Below, piece after piece: positions 1 to 11,110 of a stretch of DNA of 64,000 nucleotides; position 1 is the stretch's first letter; each line of letters opens with the position of its first letter. The notes under the pieces are model-generated. The model was not told where the DNA came from. It saw only the letters and a program-made list of their open reading frames with translations, and made no database searches. The translations under genes and the position numbers were made by a program. Where the stretch lies: assembly GCA_005406025.1 (NCBI GenBank), contig BGZK01000087.1:434001-498000 (forward strand), given 5' to 3'. Source of the stretch: Eumeta japonica. Taxonomy: Eukaryota; Arthropoda; Insecta; Lepidoptera; Psychidae.

Positions 1-329
1 TAAGTTTTTTATTATGATTACATATATATATTTATTTTCTAACAATCTTTTATATGCTTTACTTAACAATAACCTTAAACTTATTTCATGTATTGCTACT
101 TCATTTCTATATGTTTTACATTTAATTGCACATTATCTACTTATATCTTTATGAATTATAATACATAGTTTCAATACATATTTAAATTATGTCTCAGTCC
201 TTTAGTTCGTAGTATAATTTTTCGTTACTATCCCTGGTCTGTTAACTTCTACTATATATCAATCTTCTACTTATATTCCACATTTTCACATATAGTAGCG
301 TTCATTACTAATGAATTATGTTGCATCTT
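1..329. other. AT-rich sequence, nothing recognised
   Basis: No open frame, repeat structure or RNA signal that I can support. Confidence 0.4.
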
Positions 330-836
330 TGAACAAAGTTGACGCAAAAAGCTAAAAACTTCTCCCTTTTAGTAACATCTTGTAAAATCTCCGGAAAGTC
401 TCCCCTCGCGACCCGAACGTCTATCCCCGCTTCTAACGCCATACGCTTCCAATAGAACATATCGCAATGGAACAAAACGTGCAACACATTCTGGATTTTG
501 ACGGGTCACAGATGCAACAGGGTGAATCCCGCAGCTTTAACCTATATAGGTACTGCGCGAACCCAAAGTGACCCGTCAGGGTCTGCGCCACTTGGGACGT
601 CATTTCGATCTTCCTAAGGACCTTATACGCTTGCTCTACCCAGGGAAAGAAGCATTTGGTCATTTCACTGTGCTTCCCTCGGCGTATCATTTTTGCCATT
701 CCTTCGGACTGGCTGTGCCCTAATCACCTTTTACGCGTGCTACAGCGGAAGTCTGCTGCCGTCTTCTTGGTGAGGACGACCTGGCGACCTCGTCTGCACG
801 CTCGTTACCCGCGATTCCGGCATGAGCTCTAACCCA
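330..836 (-). pseudogene. C-terminal fragment of a non-LTR retrotransposon (RNase H end and zinc-finger-like tail)
   Basis: Read on the minus strand, the first part (about 836-720) gives WVRAHAGIAGNERADEVA, the last conserved block of the RNase H domain carried by I/R1/Jockey-type LINEs (HxGxxGNExAD). It is followed by a stop or frame change. Further on come GHFGFAQYLYRLKLRDSP, CCICDP and then, in another frame, VLHVLFHCDMFYWKRMALEA. These are typical of the cysteine/histidine tail of these polyproteins. At least two frame changes and stops are present and there is no reverse transcriptase upstream, so this is a dead 3' fragment. Family recognition is from memory of LINE C-termini; the exact clade is uncertain. 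Confidence 0.75.
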
Positions 837-1368
837 AAAACTATGTTCTAATTATGTTTTTGATATTGGAACTATATTATTTGAGAGGAAAATTTAAGAA
901 GAAAATTGAATGATTAAAAAAAATATCTTGCAGGCCAGCTCAACACTACGCATCGACTATATTTACACGTTGGCATCACGGCATGTCACCGTTAACAATC
1001 GAAGAGTCCATAACTTTGTCAGATGATCTGAACAGTTCATAGTTTTATCAATAGAGTGATCATTTTAGGATTCGGTACATCCGATGCAAAACGAAACCTT
1101 CATAGAATCTCTCGTGTCTGTCTGTTTGTCCATCACAGCCATTTTTTTCTTCGAATTAAATCAACTTAAAAAGGTGAAGAGATAGAGGTGTTGGTCACTT
1201 ATAACCTAAAGAAATGAATTTTGATTATGTGAATGACTTTCAGAAGCAAACGAGAAAATTGAAAAAAAAAATGTGGAGTACATCACGCAACACGTCAAAT
1301 GAAAGGACTGGTTACGAGACATATAAATACATGTTTTTCATTATTTTAATATCCTTAATTTAATAAAT
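837..1368. other. AT-rich spacer
   Basis: No coding potential seen. The sequence is a mix of A/T runs between two repeat fragments. Confidence 0.4.
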
Positions 1369-2732
1369 ACTAGCTGGCCCGACAGACGTTGTTCTGCATT
1401 TTCTTGTAGGTGACTTGACCGAACAGTTAATGCCCGCAGCTTCACCAGCATGGTCGTAAAATAAATTTTTCTTCTTTTGTATCGATCGATGTCAATTTAA
1501 ATCACGATCTCGTTTTCGACTCTAATCCCGTTTTCAATTTTGGTGCCGGTCTCGCTTTCAATTCTGATCCTGACGTCGATCCCGATACTGTACTCCGTCC
1601 TTCTATCAATTCCTATTCTGCTACCAATCAAAGTTCCGATTATAGCGAAGCTGGGGCTTATTATGAAAATAAAATATAACTAATATGACTTGACAATTAT
1701 TTAGATTTCTAAGAGTAAGTGAACTTTTAGAATCGATGTAGAAGTTCGATTCAATAATGTAAATACGTTGTCGAAGCTGGAGACAAACATTAGTAGGCAT
1801 AACAAACAAAACATGAAAGATCCCTTTCACATTTTAAATTTTGATCTGGTCTTTAGATTCCGTTTCTACTCCTCTTTTGGAAATGATGACGCTGTGTCCA
1901 TCGTGATTACGATCCGCCCTTCGTCCTTGATTTCGTGTCGATCTAATTCCGATCGCAGTTTTTCTCTCGGTCTCGATTGCGGTTCCACTTTTGATTCAAT
2001 TCCAATAAAATATCTAATTTTTAAGAGTTTCCTTTCATGCAGGAACTCTAAAAATATCACGATAAAAATATTTTATAAGTAGCCCAGTAAGCTCTTCTAC
2101 ATCCCAGTGACTGTTGCATCATGATCTGTTCAATTGTTCCGAAGATACCCCAGACAAAGGGCTCGTAGACAGACAAACAGATACAAAGGGTCGTCTCGAT
2201 TTAATCCTGATTCCGCTTTTGCTCTCCTGATCTCGATTGCGGTTCCACTTTTTAACTAGATTCCACTAGATAATTATAAAAATAAATAACACTTGCTTAG
2301 GTGTTCGATATCTGTCAATCCTCTGGAATCAATATTCAATTATTTGGATAGAGATTCGTAGTGGAGAGGCAGATTCGAGGGTCAGCGGTGGGTTGCATGC
2401 TGCATGTTAATGCATGTTGCAGGCAAGCGTCCACTTTTGCTTCAGTCCTAATAGATTATTTCATTTCTCAGGGTTTATTTCCACACAGGAACCCTAAAAA
2501 TGTCGCGATAAACAGTATCCTAAATGTAGTCCACTTTTCAGCGAAAGTCACATCATGATTTTGTCCAGCCATTCCGAATATACCCCGGACAAACAGATAG
2601 ATAAAGCTATTTTCTTTCATACAAACCTTGTTCTTAATAACAAACACAAAAAAGAAAGAATTATCCATTTTGGTGCAGTCGTTTGGAAGTGGTGTGCGTA
2701 CATACATTTTGGCTATTCATTTTTATATATAT
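1369..2732 (+). mobile_element. Dispersed repeat, copy A (unclassified, probably a LINE-derived 3' region)
   Basis: Starts with tagctggcccgacagacgtt and ends with a block containing ggtgcagtcgtttggaagtg and a short TATA-rich tail. The same modules, in the same order, recur at 2733-4736. They are a 5' block with tgtatcgatcgatgtcaatt, a middle block (about 1720-1850) and a 3' block with accctaaaaatgtcgcgata and ccccggacaaacagatagat. Pyrimidine-rich hexamer-like stretches (variants of GATTCC/GATCCC) lie inside. Short frames here are periodic because of these hexamers and are not genes. The copy is interrupted by a Penelope-tail fragment at 2264-2440. No protein of its own is recognisable. Confidence 0.6.
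2264..2440 (+). repeat. Solo fragment of the Penelope-like element tail
   Basis: Contains acacttgcttaggtgttcga, then ttggatagagattcgtagtg and gcatgctgcatgttaatgca. The same sequence occurs at 8606-8800 (plus), 54716-54885 (plus) and, inverted, at 53340-53545. At two of these places it directly follows the 3' region of a Penelope-like element, so this is probably a 5'-truncated insertion into repeat copy A. Confidence 0.65.
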
Positions 2733-4736
2733 AGACTAGCCGACCCGGCAGACGTCGTTCTGCACTTTCTTGTGGGAGACTTTCCCAGTATAGTTAATGC
2801 CCGCAGCTGTGACAGCGTGGACATAGAATGAATTTCTTTCTTTTTGTATCGATCGATGTCAATTTAAATCGTGGTCTCGTCTTCGATCCCAATCCTAGTC
2901 ACACTTTCGATTCTGATTCCGTCCCCACTCTTGTTTTCGACCCTAGTCCCATTCTCAATTTCGGTTTCGGTCCCGTTTTCGATTCTGATTCTGGTCCCGT
3001 TCTCGATTCTGCTGTCTATTCCACTTTTAATTCCGATTCCTCTAACAATCACAGTTCCGATTTGAACTAAGCTGGAACTTATTATCAAAATAAAATATAT
3101 CTCACGCTGTAGAAGAAATGAGAAGATTATAGGGACGCCCCTTGAAAAACAGAGAATATTTTGAATATAGATGTTTCATCTCCGGCCTACGCTTTATATA
3201 TGTCTTACAACATCGAATAAAAATCTGTAGATCACTAGGAAAATAATGAAGTTGCAATTTTTGAAGTATTTTCTTTTTATAAAAGCATTATTAAATGATA
3301 TGTTCGTTCCTAAAGTCGTTAACTATGAATCACAAATTAAATAACTGTAAAACATAAACTAATCCAAAATAATAATGAAAAACCATATATTCTCAGATCA
3401 TTTTATAAGCTAAAAATATACATGTACGTGTAAACACAGATTTTTATATATCCTTTTTTTTTTTGTTTCGTTGAGTGTTTTGAATTTTATAGTAATGATA
3501 TTTTAGCATTCCTTGAAATTAAATATGCTTTGATCAACATTAAGTATATTCTCAGTCGAGCGTGTTCAACAGACAAAAAGGGATGCTGTTGTACACAGAA
3601 AATGAATGCACTTCCATCTTCTCTTTCATTCCTCTAAGATAGTGTAGCTTCCTATGAGTTAATGAATTTTTAGAATCGGTGTAGTAATTAGGTTCAACAA
3701 TACAAATACATGGTTGAAATCGGCGACAAACTTTAGTATCTACGTATAATACACGAAATATGAAACATCCCTGTCACACTTTAAATTTTACTCCAATCTT
3801 TACTTTATTTTCAACTCCAGTCCCGTTCTCAATTTCGGTGCCGATGCCGCTTTTAATACTGTTTCTGGCCCTTTTCTCGATTTTGCTCTCTGTCCAGCTT
3901 TCAATTGCAATTCCGCTATCAGTCCCAGTTCCAATTCTGACGAAGCCAGGGGTAAATACTAATATCAAAATAAAATATAAAGTATATTAATGGGAGACAG
4001 GTAGCTTAAAATTTTTTTTTAAATCTTTTGTACATCTTTTGTGTTGCCTGGTGACTGTTATCCATACATCCGTCATAATTCCGATCCCGCTCCTCGTCCT
4101 TGATTTCGTCTCGATCTAATCCCAATTCCGGTTTTGCTTCCGATTTCGATTCCGGTTCCGTTTTTTAATTAAATTCGAATAAATCATATAATTTTTAAGG
4201 ATTTTTATGTCGCAGAAACCTTAAAAAAATATCGCGATGAAAAGTACCCTAAATGGAGCCCAGTAAGCTCTTCTACCTTCCTTTCCCATCGTGATCTGTT
4301 CGACCGTTCCGACGTAAACCGGCAAGGGCAAACCGACAGACTGACAGACAAAGGGTCGTCCCAAATCAATCTCGATTTCGGTTTTTACTCCCGATTTCAA
4401 ACCCAGATTCACTTTTGATTCTATTCCAAAAAAATATCCCGTTTTTAGGAGTTTTTTTCCACACAAGAACCCTAAAAATAAACGCGTTAAAAGTACCCTC
4501 AATGTAGTCCAGCAAGCTTCTCTACCTTCCAGTGAAAATCTCATCATGATCTGTTCAACCGTTCCGAAGATACCCCGGACAAACAGACAGACAGAGTTAT
4601 TTACTTATATTAAGGACTTATTTTTTTTTATACAAACATTGTCCTGATAGTAACGAACAAAACAAAAATCCAATTTGGTGCAGTCATTCGGAAGTGATGC
4701 GCGAACCTACATTTTTATTTATATAGATTAAGTGAA
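2733..4736 (+). mobile_element. Dispersed repeat, copy B, head-to-tail with copy A
   Basis: Begins with tagccgacccggcagacgtc immediately after the TATA tail of copy A and repeats its modules in the same order: the 5' block with tgtatcgatcgatgtcaatt at about 2845, the middle block at 3665-3990 and the 3' block. The 3' block is itself present twice (about 4180-4350 and 4430-4600) before the terminal ggtgcagtcattcggaagtg. An AT-rich stretch of about 550 bases (3095-3640) separates the 5' and middle blocks. Hexamer-like GATTCC tracts lie at 2870-3065, 3790-3940, 4070-4170 and 4365-4425. Confidence 0.6.
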
Positions 4737-7019
4737 ATATCCACAATTCAAATATTCTCCCCTTCTTATTTTTTTAAATTACAAAACCAAATATTTTTAA
4801 GAATATAAGGACCATAAGATTTCATTTATAATTTACATAAAATCTAAACACAAATCCTTCATCTTTAAATTTATAAGAGAAACGAAAATTATTCTTAAAG
4901 AGAAAATGTATTGGTTAATTTAATTTAAAAGAGCATTAATATGTTCAATCTATTTAAAAGTTACTATGGTAGTCTGCTTATATGATGATATTAGGGTCAA
5001 ATTCTAGCCTGGAATAGCTTTTTTTATATTTTTTTAATTTTGTAAAACTTGCTTACTTTAATTATCACAAACAAATTTGGGTCGAAATTCAATAAAAGAA
5101 ATCAATAATGTACCGCTTAGTTTTGTGATACGGAATCTTATGTTGAAAGTCCAACTCATACATTTTATTCTAGTCTTTGTTCTTCGCTTCAAAAATTCAG
5201 GCAAAGATGGGCAAATGCTCATTGAAATATAACCAATACAGTAAAATGAATATCCTACTAATATCTGATTAATGTGAAAATTTGTACGTTTGGGTATATG
5301 GATGTTTGTTATTCAATCACGCTTTAACAGATGAACAGAATTAACTGAAACTTTACAGCTTTTAAATTTGAATAAGGTATAGACGTCAATTTATAAATAT
5401 ACTAACTTTTGCTCGCGACTTCGCTTGCGTGATCGTAAAACGAATTATTTACTTATGCCGATCGGTTATTGGTAACAACAACATGCAATAAAGGTTCAAG
5501 TTCAACATCCGAAGTTAGAACCGAGATCTGGGTCAAGAGCTCAAGTGAGGTCACTTAAAGATAATAAAAAAATAGCGGTATTGTGTGTATTTACAGTGTA
5601 AAGATATGCGTTCTGTTGGTGTGGAATCAAGAACGGGACCGAGACGGCCCGGTGACGTCGTCTCCGCGGGCGTAACGTCGTCGAGCGGCATAACTAGATC
5701 CGCGGGTGAATTATATATATTTTGAGCAGAACCAGATTCTAAATCAGAACTAGAATCAGAATGAAAAGCTAAGCTAGGACTGAATCGAAAGGGATACACA
5801 TTGAGATCATAATTGACGGCATTATCGGTCGATAAAAAACATATAAAACATTCAAAAATTCGATGTCCATGCGGGCGAAGGTGCATTAGCTACTTAAATG
5901 AATCAAAATAACTGTTGACCTTCAGAGCAGCCCTATTTTTTCTGGTATTAATTTCAGCAATTATATTTTAGAGCTTGGCGAGCACGAAAATGCAACTGCT
6001 CATATTTTCAAAGTTTCTCTTTCAAAATCATTGGAAACATGAAAAATAACTAGTATTTAGATTTAAAAATATGTACTTAGTAAATACCTTTATGTTAGAA
6101 CGGGGTTAAAAACAAAGAACTTTTAAGTTACTTTATGCACACACACACTAGAAGATACATCTGAAAATTGTCAAAAAGCTTTCTATAACCTCGAAACATC
6201 GATATCTTATGAAATCTCAATTTTCAAAGTCGGGCTGAAAACGTTACCTTTCGTCATTTTATGATTGTTTTTTTATGTACTTTTGTGAAAATTAAAAACA
6301 ACTAACACGATTAACGTTACGTAACGTTAGTTATTCCTCTTTTTGTTATTGTTTGTTATAACAAACTAACATAAAAGACTAAAATATCTATAGTATCTGT
6401 GTAGAAGGAATACCATACATCCCCTACATGAGATTAGGGACCATTTTTATTGCTGAAGTTGTTTGTAGTCAGTTAAGTACGTTCAGATTATGATCTCAAG
6501 TGCCTGATAGCCTCCAACCAAACTCATGGAATTAAGTTTGAATTTGCTAACCTAATTTAACTAACCATTTTCTCCTGAATTACGTATTGCCCTTGCATTT
6601 GTTCAACCGTTGAATTTTATTCAAACGAAATCATAATATCAAGATCCAAGCCCCTCAAATAAGCAGGCACATCTGTGACAATTCGTGTATCAAATTTTTC
6701 GAAACCGAACTGCCAAGACATACATTTTCCCATTTTTTTTTCTTTACTGAGAGGCTTACAGCCTGAGTCGTCCGCGCCGGCGCACGTCGGGATCGCAGTC
6801 AGGCATCGACACCGCTGCGTTAACGTCATTAACAAAAAGCATTAACAATAACATTAACGTTAACAAAAAGCATACACGCGTGCGCCAAGAATATTTACAT
6901 GAGACAAATCGTACTTCTCTCACGCGAACAAAGGTAAAACTCACGTCACAATTGTACTATGAGAAGTTAATTACTGAGAGACCTCAAAACTGTGCGTAAA
7001 AATACTGTTTATACTAGCC
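4737..7019. other. AT-rich intergenic sequence without a recognisable gene
   Basis: Contains a lepidopteran-repeat-like stretch near 5405-5440 (gctcgcgacttcgcttgcgt) and a 111-codon minus frame at 5551-5886 with a mildly acidic, serine-rich sequence and no known domain. The minus frame at 6756-6944 looks like a signal peptide, but its hydrophobic part is translated from an attaac-type simple repeat. I do not call a gene here. Confidence 0.4.
6312..6329. repeat. 18-bp perfect palindrome
   Basis: The sequence taacgttac is followed directly by its reverse complement gtaacgtta, with no loop. It could be a chance palindrome in AT-rich DNA or the dyad of a transposon end; no function can be assigned. 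Confidence 0.7.
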
Positions 7020-7946
7020 TATACCGTATAAAGGTTATTAAACATAATATTTATACGGTCTTTAAAACAAATAACAATTTGAAAACTTCATGTAGGCCGT
7101 ATAAAGATTATTAAACATAATATTTATACGGCCTTTAAAACAAATAACAATTTAAAAACTTTATGTAACAATAAAGATAAATTACACAATAATAAAAAAT
7201 CTGGAATTTGTAAATTAACTTGTAATGACTGTAAATCGATATATATACATATAGGACAAACCGGACGTTGTTATGAAAAAAGATACAAAGAACATATTTC
7301 AGCCTTTAGAAATAATAAATCAGACAGATCGCATTTTGCTAAACATCTATTAGAAACCGGTCATAAGCTCAATAACGATCACAAATTCGATGTCTTGCGT
7401 GTGTGTGTGAGGAATTACGTTTAAATGTTTTGGAATCCTTCAAAATTTTAAAACATAAAGATAATAATAATATGCTTAACGACCAAATTGACGTTTATAA
7501 ATCGCCATTATTGGACGCTTGCCTGAAACTATTTGGGTAATGTTGGTGTAAAGTATAGACATCTAGCGTCCATTTTGTGTTATATTATTATATGTGACAT
7601 CTGTGTATGCAATATAATCTATGATTTTCTCTCGTATTCGTACGTCAATAAATGCCGCTCATTTGCTTATTTGCTAATCCATGTTTTTCTAAGAACCACA
7701 ACGTTACAGTTGGTGATGGTTAGTCTGTGACATTTGACAGGCATGTCTATCGGTGGTGGTCTGTGGCTGCCTTAAGAATGTTTTCGTCGCTCTTTGACCA
7801 TTGCATGACAGCGACCCGCTTAACGAGGTTGTGTTGGTTGTTTTAACGCTCCTTGCACCCTGGTGGATGTGATTGTTGGCAATTTCCTGAGGATATGCCT
7901 GGTTGGCATGAACCATACGTAGAATTGACAGTTTAACAGTTAGCGG
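7020..7946 (+). mobile_element. Penelope-like element fragment 1 (GIY-YIG endonuclease end and 3' region)
   Basis: At 7200-7530 the plus strand encodes the C-terminal endonuclease of a Penelope-like retroelement. The stretch KLTCNDCKSIY is followed by IGQTGRCYEKRYKEHISAF, then SHFAKHLLETGH and finally YKSPLLDACLKLFG with a stop. This matches the GIY-YIG domain with the CxxC of Penelope endonucleases. The GIY tyrosine is changed (GIC), two extra codons sit inside the YIG motif, and the frame shifts near 7410. Upstream, 7025-7100 and 7101-7166 are a local tandem duplication of the linker (KHNIYTAFKTNN). The reverse transcriptase is missing. The 3' region (about 7545-7946) is shared with 54480-54720. 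Confidence 0.75.
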
Positions 7947-8605
7947 AATAAGGTAAAAAAAACGAGTGGTGTCGTGGGACACCAGGTAGGAACGAAGTTC
8001 CTTCGACTAATGTAGAATCGACACAATTTGCAAAAAAAAAATATAATGTACTTTAAGTGTTATGACAGGAATATGTTTTATTATAAGATGCTACTTAAAT
8101 CGTTTGGTGATCGTTGTAGTGGGATTATGACATTTACTCCTTACTATCTGTTCTTCAATCATCTTCATTTTCTGTTCTTATTGTTAATTCTATTTTCGAA
8201 AAAATTTACGATTATTATGATTTATTTCTTATATTTTACCGACATATATTTGTTAATGGAAAATAACCCCGACCGATTCTCGGTAATCGCGCGAAGTCGT
8301 AAACAAGTCGCGCGGCCTCATGCCAGCCGTGCCCGGTGTGATCCACCAATCAGCGCTCGCCGTTCGCCGAGCTCGCGTCACCTTGCGCCAATAAACGCGC
8401 AGTAAAATAACAACATATCTAAAAATATACGACTGTCGCGCCTGCGCACGTCTCATTTAATGGTTTTATGCCACGGACTTTTTCTTATGCTTACGGTTTT
8501 ATTCCACGGACTTTTTCTTATGGTTTTACTATCACATTTTTTTCAGTTCGGTCGCGCAGCGAAATCCCTTTCTCCTCCAAGCCCGCCGTAAGGAACTTCG
8601 TTCCA
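7947..8605. mobile_element. Element inserted in the Penelope-like tail, with inverted end motifs
   Basis: The Penelope 3' region breaks off after gttagcggaataagg and its tail resumes at 8606 with attataaaaataaataacac; in the copy near 54715 these two parts are contiguous. The inserted piece carries ggaacgaagttcctt near its left side (about 7990) and the reverse complement aaggaacttcgttcc at its right edge (about 8591-8605). Inside are a GC-rich block (8270-8400) and a two-copy tandem of about 35 bases (8461-8530, with ccacggactttttcttatg). I recognise no coding region in it. Confidence 0.55.
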
Positions 8606-8800
8606 ATTATAAAAATAAATAACACTTGCTTAGGTATTCGATATCTGTCAATCCTCTGGAATCAATATTCAATCATTTGGATGGAGATTCGTAGTGAAGA
8701 GACTGATTCGAGGGTCAGTGGTGGGTTGCATGCTGCATGTTAATACACGTCTACTATGGATTTCCGCGAATTAACACCTCACACAATACAATCGGTTATA
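8606..8800 (+). repeat. Penelope-like tail, continuation of fragment 1
   Basis: Same sequence family as 2264-2440 and 54716-54885. It extends further on the right (gcgaattaacacctcacaca), which is also present, inverted, at 53345-53385. Confidence 0.65.
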
Positions 8801-10101
8801 CATTATAAATTTTCTTAGTAATTCTCAAGGAACCGTTACACGCATCATATATGCTTTATTAATTTCTACCTAATACCCTATTAAAATTTGTCTAAATCAG
8901 TAAAGCTATATTGGTTCATAGTATTTCTCATGAAACCCGAAAAACATATCGTATATTCTTTCACTCGTGTCTGGCTAATTTCCTACTATATTTTATTGAA
9001 AGCAATAAAACTATGAAGAACAGACAAAAAATTTAAAAAGATTATTTTCGTTCATATAAACCTTCTCCTAATAATTAGCAACACAACAAAAAAAAATCAT
9101 GCCAATCGGTTCAGCCGTTTTCAAATAATGATCTTATATATAAGCAGAATTGTAATTTTATTTATAAAGATAAAACTAAATACATAGATAAATAATCTCA
9201 TTATTTGAATAAATTACTTCAATGTAATTCATTGAGTGATGAACACAACGCGTGCAGCAGAAAGTGGTCTATGTTACATCCGTGATCTGACGGTTCAAAT
9301 ATACTAGAAATTTCTTTTTATCGTCAGAGCGCTTAGTATACTTCAGGTGTAACTCGCGAAATATTGTATAATAATATATATGCACGCGCCTATGTAACGC
9401 GCTTTTGCGCGACACAATTTCACGCTCTCGCATGCGGCGACACGCACACGCGCGTTAACGCGGAATGCATTAAATGCAGTAAAATCCTTTGTATAGAACG
9501 GAATAATCGATTGCATCATATGTTGGTGAAAATACAATTTGGTTTAAATTTTTTTATGTATATAATGTATCAAAATTTTAGTACGAAAAGAAAGGAATAA
9601 TCGGACTGTTTTCATTTACTTATATATAATAAACGCAACGAGGATGTGTAGAGCATTTCCTTATTAGGAAAGCTTAATAGGAAAGCACTTTAATTTATTC
9701 TAATTATTGCAAACGCGTAACCTCCTTTTAAGCCTCCTTTTAACCTCCCTTTAGCGCAAACAATTTTTTGCCGCGCGACGAATATGCTTTGCAGCATAAA
9801 GTCGCGCCGCAGTTGTAACATTGAGTTTTCAAATTTATTGCGCGCACTTAGCGACAAAGACAAGCTTCGAAATACCTGTAACAAAATACAACTTGATCGT
9901 GTACGTAATAATGTAGCACGTTCTTTCGCCGCGCAGCAAAAACTCGTAGTGTGCGCCTGGCCTTAAGCATATTGGTGAACTTTGACTATTCTAAAAAAAA
10001 CTAAGGCAAATTTAAGCAATATGTCTTCGTCAAATCGTAGAACAACTTTTCAACAAATTATAAAATTCGGTCTTTGCATTAATTTATCACAGACTACGTA
10101 A
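8801..10101. other. AT-rich spacer, nothing recognised
   Basis: Short unrelated frames only. A cgcg-rich stretch at 9385-9460 and a block rich in tttaacctcc-like repeats at 9715-9760 are visible but not assignable. Confidence 0.35.
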
Positions 10102-10143
10102 GTGCGCTCTACTCTCGTACGAGAGTACGAGAGTAGAGCGCAC
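10102..10143. repeat. Perfect 18-bp inverted repeat with a 6-bp spacer
   Basis: The arm gtgcgctctactctcgta is followed by cgagag and then by the exact reverse complement tacgagagtagagcgcac. It lies just outside the 3' end of the minus-strand mariner remnant, so it may be a footprint or part of another inserted element. A folded transcript would be a strong hairpin. Confidence 0.85.
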
Positions 10144-10159
10144 TGAAAAGTTATGGAAT

Positions 10160-11110
10160 GAATAAGAAATTACGATGAATGGACAAAATTTAATTTATTG
10201 ATTCTCAAAATATTCTCTATTAGCATAAATGCACTTTTTTATGTGTATAAACTCGCCACTCCTCCCTGATGACCTCGAAAACATGTTTCTCATGCTCTTT
10301 GACAGCCTCTTCTGGTGATGAAAATCGTTGACCACGTACTTGGTTCTTAATTTTTGTGAACAAAACAAAATCACAAAGTACCAGGTCGGGACGGTATGCA
10401 GAATTGCTCATAGTTCTACGTTTTTCTCCTTCAAAAATTTATTTTCAGTAGTACGAGATGATACGACGTTTACGGTTATTTTTACAGAGTTCGTCAATAA
10501 CTTCCGGCAAACAAATGATTGTGTACTAATCACTATTCACGGTACGACAACTGTCCAAAACAATAGTAGACACGCGTCCAGTTTTATTAAAAAAAGAAGC
10601 CATCATCCGCTTAGAGGCACTTCACTCGGGCGCCATTTTGGTCGCTTTCGGCTCATCTCAATAGACCCATACGGTTGATTGTACGTAGCAATAAATTCAT
10701 GGTTCGTCACCTACTCTTATGTTCAACACTAAATTTGATGCCCCTTTCTAATATTTGATAAGCATGCGATTGCACCAAGTGACGCGGTCTATTGTGAATC
10801 CGCCGCGAGTATCGCTTTTTCATACCCAAATTTTTGCGTAGGATTGATCGTAATTGACTCATACCTATGTCTGAGAATGCCCGAATCTCATGGTAGGTCA
10901 CATACCTGTCTGTTTCGATCATACAGTGCACGGCATTTTTGGTTTTGTTGTTCACAGTGGTGGACAGATGACCATCACGATATACTAAGATTAACACTAC
11001 TGCGCTTGAATTCTGCAAAATAGTTATAAATGGTCGCATTGTATGGTATTTCATCGCTAAAAGCAATTCGAAGCCGAAGGAGGTTCAACTCAGCTGTCAA
11101 ATTACACCTA
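10160..11110 (-). pseudogene. Degenerate mariner transposase A
   Basis: Minus strand. The N-terminal part (about 11066-10720) reads DGHLSTTVNNKTKNAVHCMI, then ETDRYVTYHEIRA and GMSQLRSILRKNLGMKK, the helix-turn-helix region of a mariner transposase. The middle (10690-10430) keeps pieces such as EMSRKRPKWRPSE (the region after the first catalytic Asp). The end (10411-10220) reads AYRPDLVLCDFVLF and IKNQVRGQRFSSPEEAVKEH, the third catalytic region of a D,D34D transposase. Several frameshifts and stops separate these parts, so the element is dead. Terminal repeats were not resolved. Confidence 0.85.

Noticed and set aside
2828..3088. Overlapping open frames on both strands with periodic peptides
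   Set aside because: The openness comes from hexamer-like GATTCC repeats inside a dispersed repeat; no domain, start context or conservation.
6756..6944. Minus-strand frame resembling a secreted peptide with a hydrophobic leader
   Set aside because: The hydrophobic run is encoded by an attaac simple repeat and the frame ends soon after; no mature-peptide family is recognisable.
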